Shown here: positions 63,676 through 64,000 of the stretch, piece by piece
How the letters are laid out: every line of letters begins with the position of its first letter
How positions within the stretch are numbered: position 1 is the first letter of the stretch
From: Aneurinibacillus tyrosinisolvens
GTDB taxonomy: Bacteria > Bacillota > Bacilli > Aneurinibacillales > Aneurinibacillaceae
NCBI RefSeq assembly: GCF_001015055.1
Contig: NZ_BBWZ01000009.1
Coordinates: 1 to 64,000, forward strand
Reading direction: 5' to 3'
Length of the DNA stretch: 64,000 nucleotides
The notes under the pieces: model-generated
What the model saw: the letters and a program-made list of their open reading frames with translations, nothing else
Database searches by the model: none
What the model was told of the DNA's origin: nothing
Translations under genes and position numbers: made by a program

Positions 63676-64000
63676 CTATTCTTCTAGTAGAAACTTGATA
63701 AAACTTTTCAGACCTTTGGGCTGTTGATTCTTATTTTTTATTACAAAGTATATTTGGACAGGCTCTAGAAGTTCTGATATCTTGTATTCATTTTGATACT
63801 TCTGAAGTTTTGCAACATCAGAAGGTACTAAACTGATACCAAGTCCATCACTAACAGATTGTAAAATAGCCTCAAGTGAATCAAACTCAATGATACGTAA
63901 ATTGTTGTAAGAATTCTTTTTGATAAATGAATAAGCGTTTTTCTATAAATGCAATTAGGATTGCTGTTTACAAGTAATGTCTGTTCATACTGCATTTTAT
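63676..64000 (-). pseudogene. LysR-type effector-domain fragment, frameshifted, running off the window
   Basis: The C-terminal part of an LTTR substrate-binding domain: IIEFDSLEAILQSVSDGLGI, then SLVPSDVAKL and the tail SFIKFLLEE to a TAG at 63676-63678. Upstream, nearer the window edge, QTLLVNSNPNCIYRK continues the same protein in another frame, so a frameshift lies near 63938-63945. The N-terminal HTH would lie outside the window. Confidence 0.6.

Overview
The window reads as chromosomal DNA of a spore-forming, aerobic Bacillales bacterium (low to moderate G+C Firmicute). The grounds are strong AAGGAGG-type ribosome binding sites, frequent TTG and GTG starts, CcpA-type cre sites, a SleB-family cortex hydrolase, Spo0E- and RsbR-like proteins, YpmR/YpmS/YndM/YtaF-type genes, and a qox-type menaquinol oxidase. 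The genus cannot be fixed from sequence alone; the Aneurinibacillus/Brevibacillus/Bacillus neighbourhood is a guess. No tRNA, rRNA or CRISPR array was seen.

Layout. (1) 0.1-8.6 kb: histidine-utilisation locus with an MFS transporter, a HutH homologue, an AraC-type regulator, an arginase-family HutG, HutU and HutI. The HutH homologue lacks exactly the Ala-Ser-Gly triad that forms the MIO cofactor and has lost two further active-site residues. (2) 8.6-10.2 kb: ypmS/ypmR on the minus strand. (3) 10.4-24.6 kb: a large sugar-catabolic locus with a LacI regulator, two paralogous lipoprotein binding proteins, an ABC ATPase and permease, two Gfo/Idh/MocA oxidoreductases, three TIM-barrel isomerase-like proteins (one frameshifted), a zinc alcohol dehydrogenase and a ROK sugar kinase. 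At least six near-identical palindromes of the form TGTAATCGATTACA mark the probable LacI regulon. The gene set resembles a 3-keto-sugar route such as levoglucosan degradation, ending in phosphorylation by a glucokinase. (4) 24.6-34 kb: an AT-richer, eroded stretch. It holds a pfkA stub joined to an rsbR remnant, a truncated Yip1-like gene, a histidine-kinase remnant and a 179-bp IS66-like miniature element, mixed with intact genes (SleB-like hydrolase, YtaF-like protein, DinB, RsbR-like protein, cold-shock protein, YndM-like protein, CynX-type MFS, IclR regulator).

(5) 34.3-45 kb: a LysR regulator divergent from an iron alcohol dehydrogenase and an aldehyde dehydrogenase. Then come a small CxxC protein, an ACMSD-type amidohydrolase and a lone Rieske protein, an MHS-family transporter, an ornithine-cyclodeaminase homologue and a Cache-type chemoreceptor. 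(6) 45-50.6 kb: an RpiR regulator, M20 deacylase, GNAT acyltransferase, enolase-superfamily racemase and a YkvI-type permease. The overlapping enzyme trio matches the N-succinylamino-acid racemase route for converting D- to L-amino acids. (7) 51-53.8 kb: kynurenine cluster kynU-kynA-kynB, with kynU broken by one missing base. (8) 54-55.8 kb: a Spo0E-like phosphatase and a type II NADH dehydrogenase with a terminator-bearing leader. (9) 55.8-60 kb, minus strand: qoxABCD menaquinol oxidase flanked on both sides by unlisted single-pass microproteins. (10) 60.3-63.4 kb, minus strand: a polar amino-acid ABC importer (ATPase, binding protein, two permeases). A broken LysR fragment lies at the right edge.

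Taken together the window is a catabolic and respiratory region. Amino acids (His, Trp, D-amino acids, Gln-type) and sugars are imported and degraded, and reducing power enters through NDH-2 and the qox oxidase. Several segments show recent gene decay.
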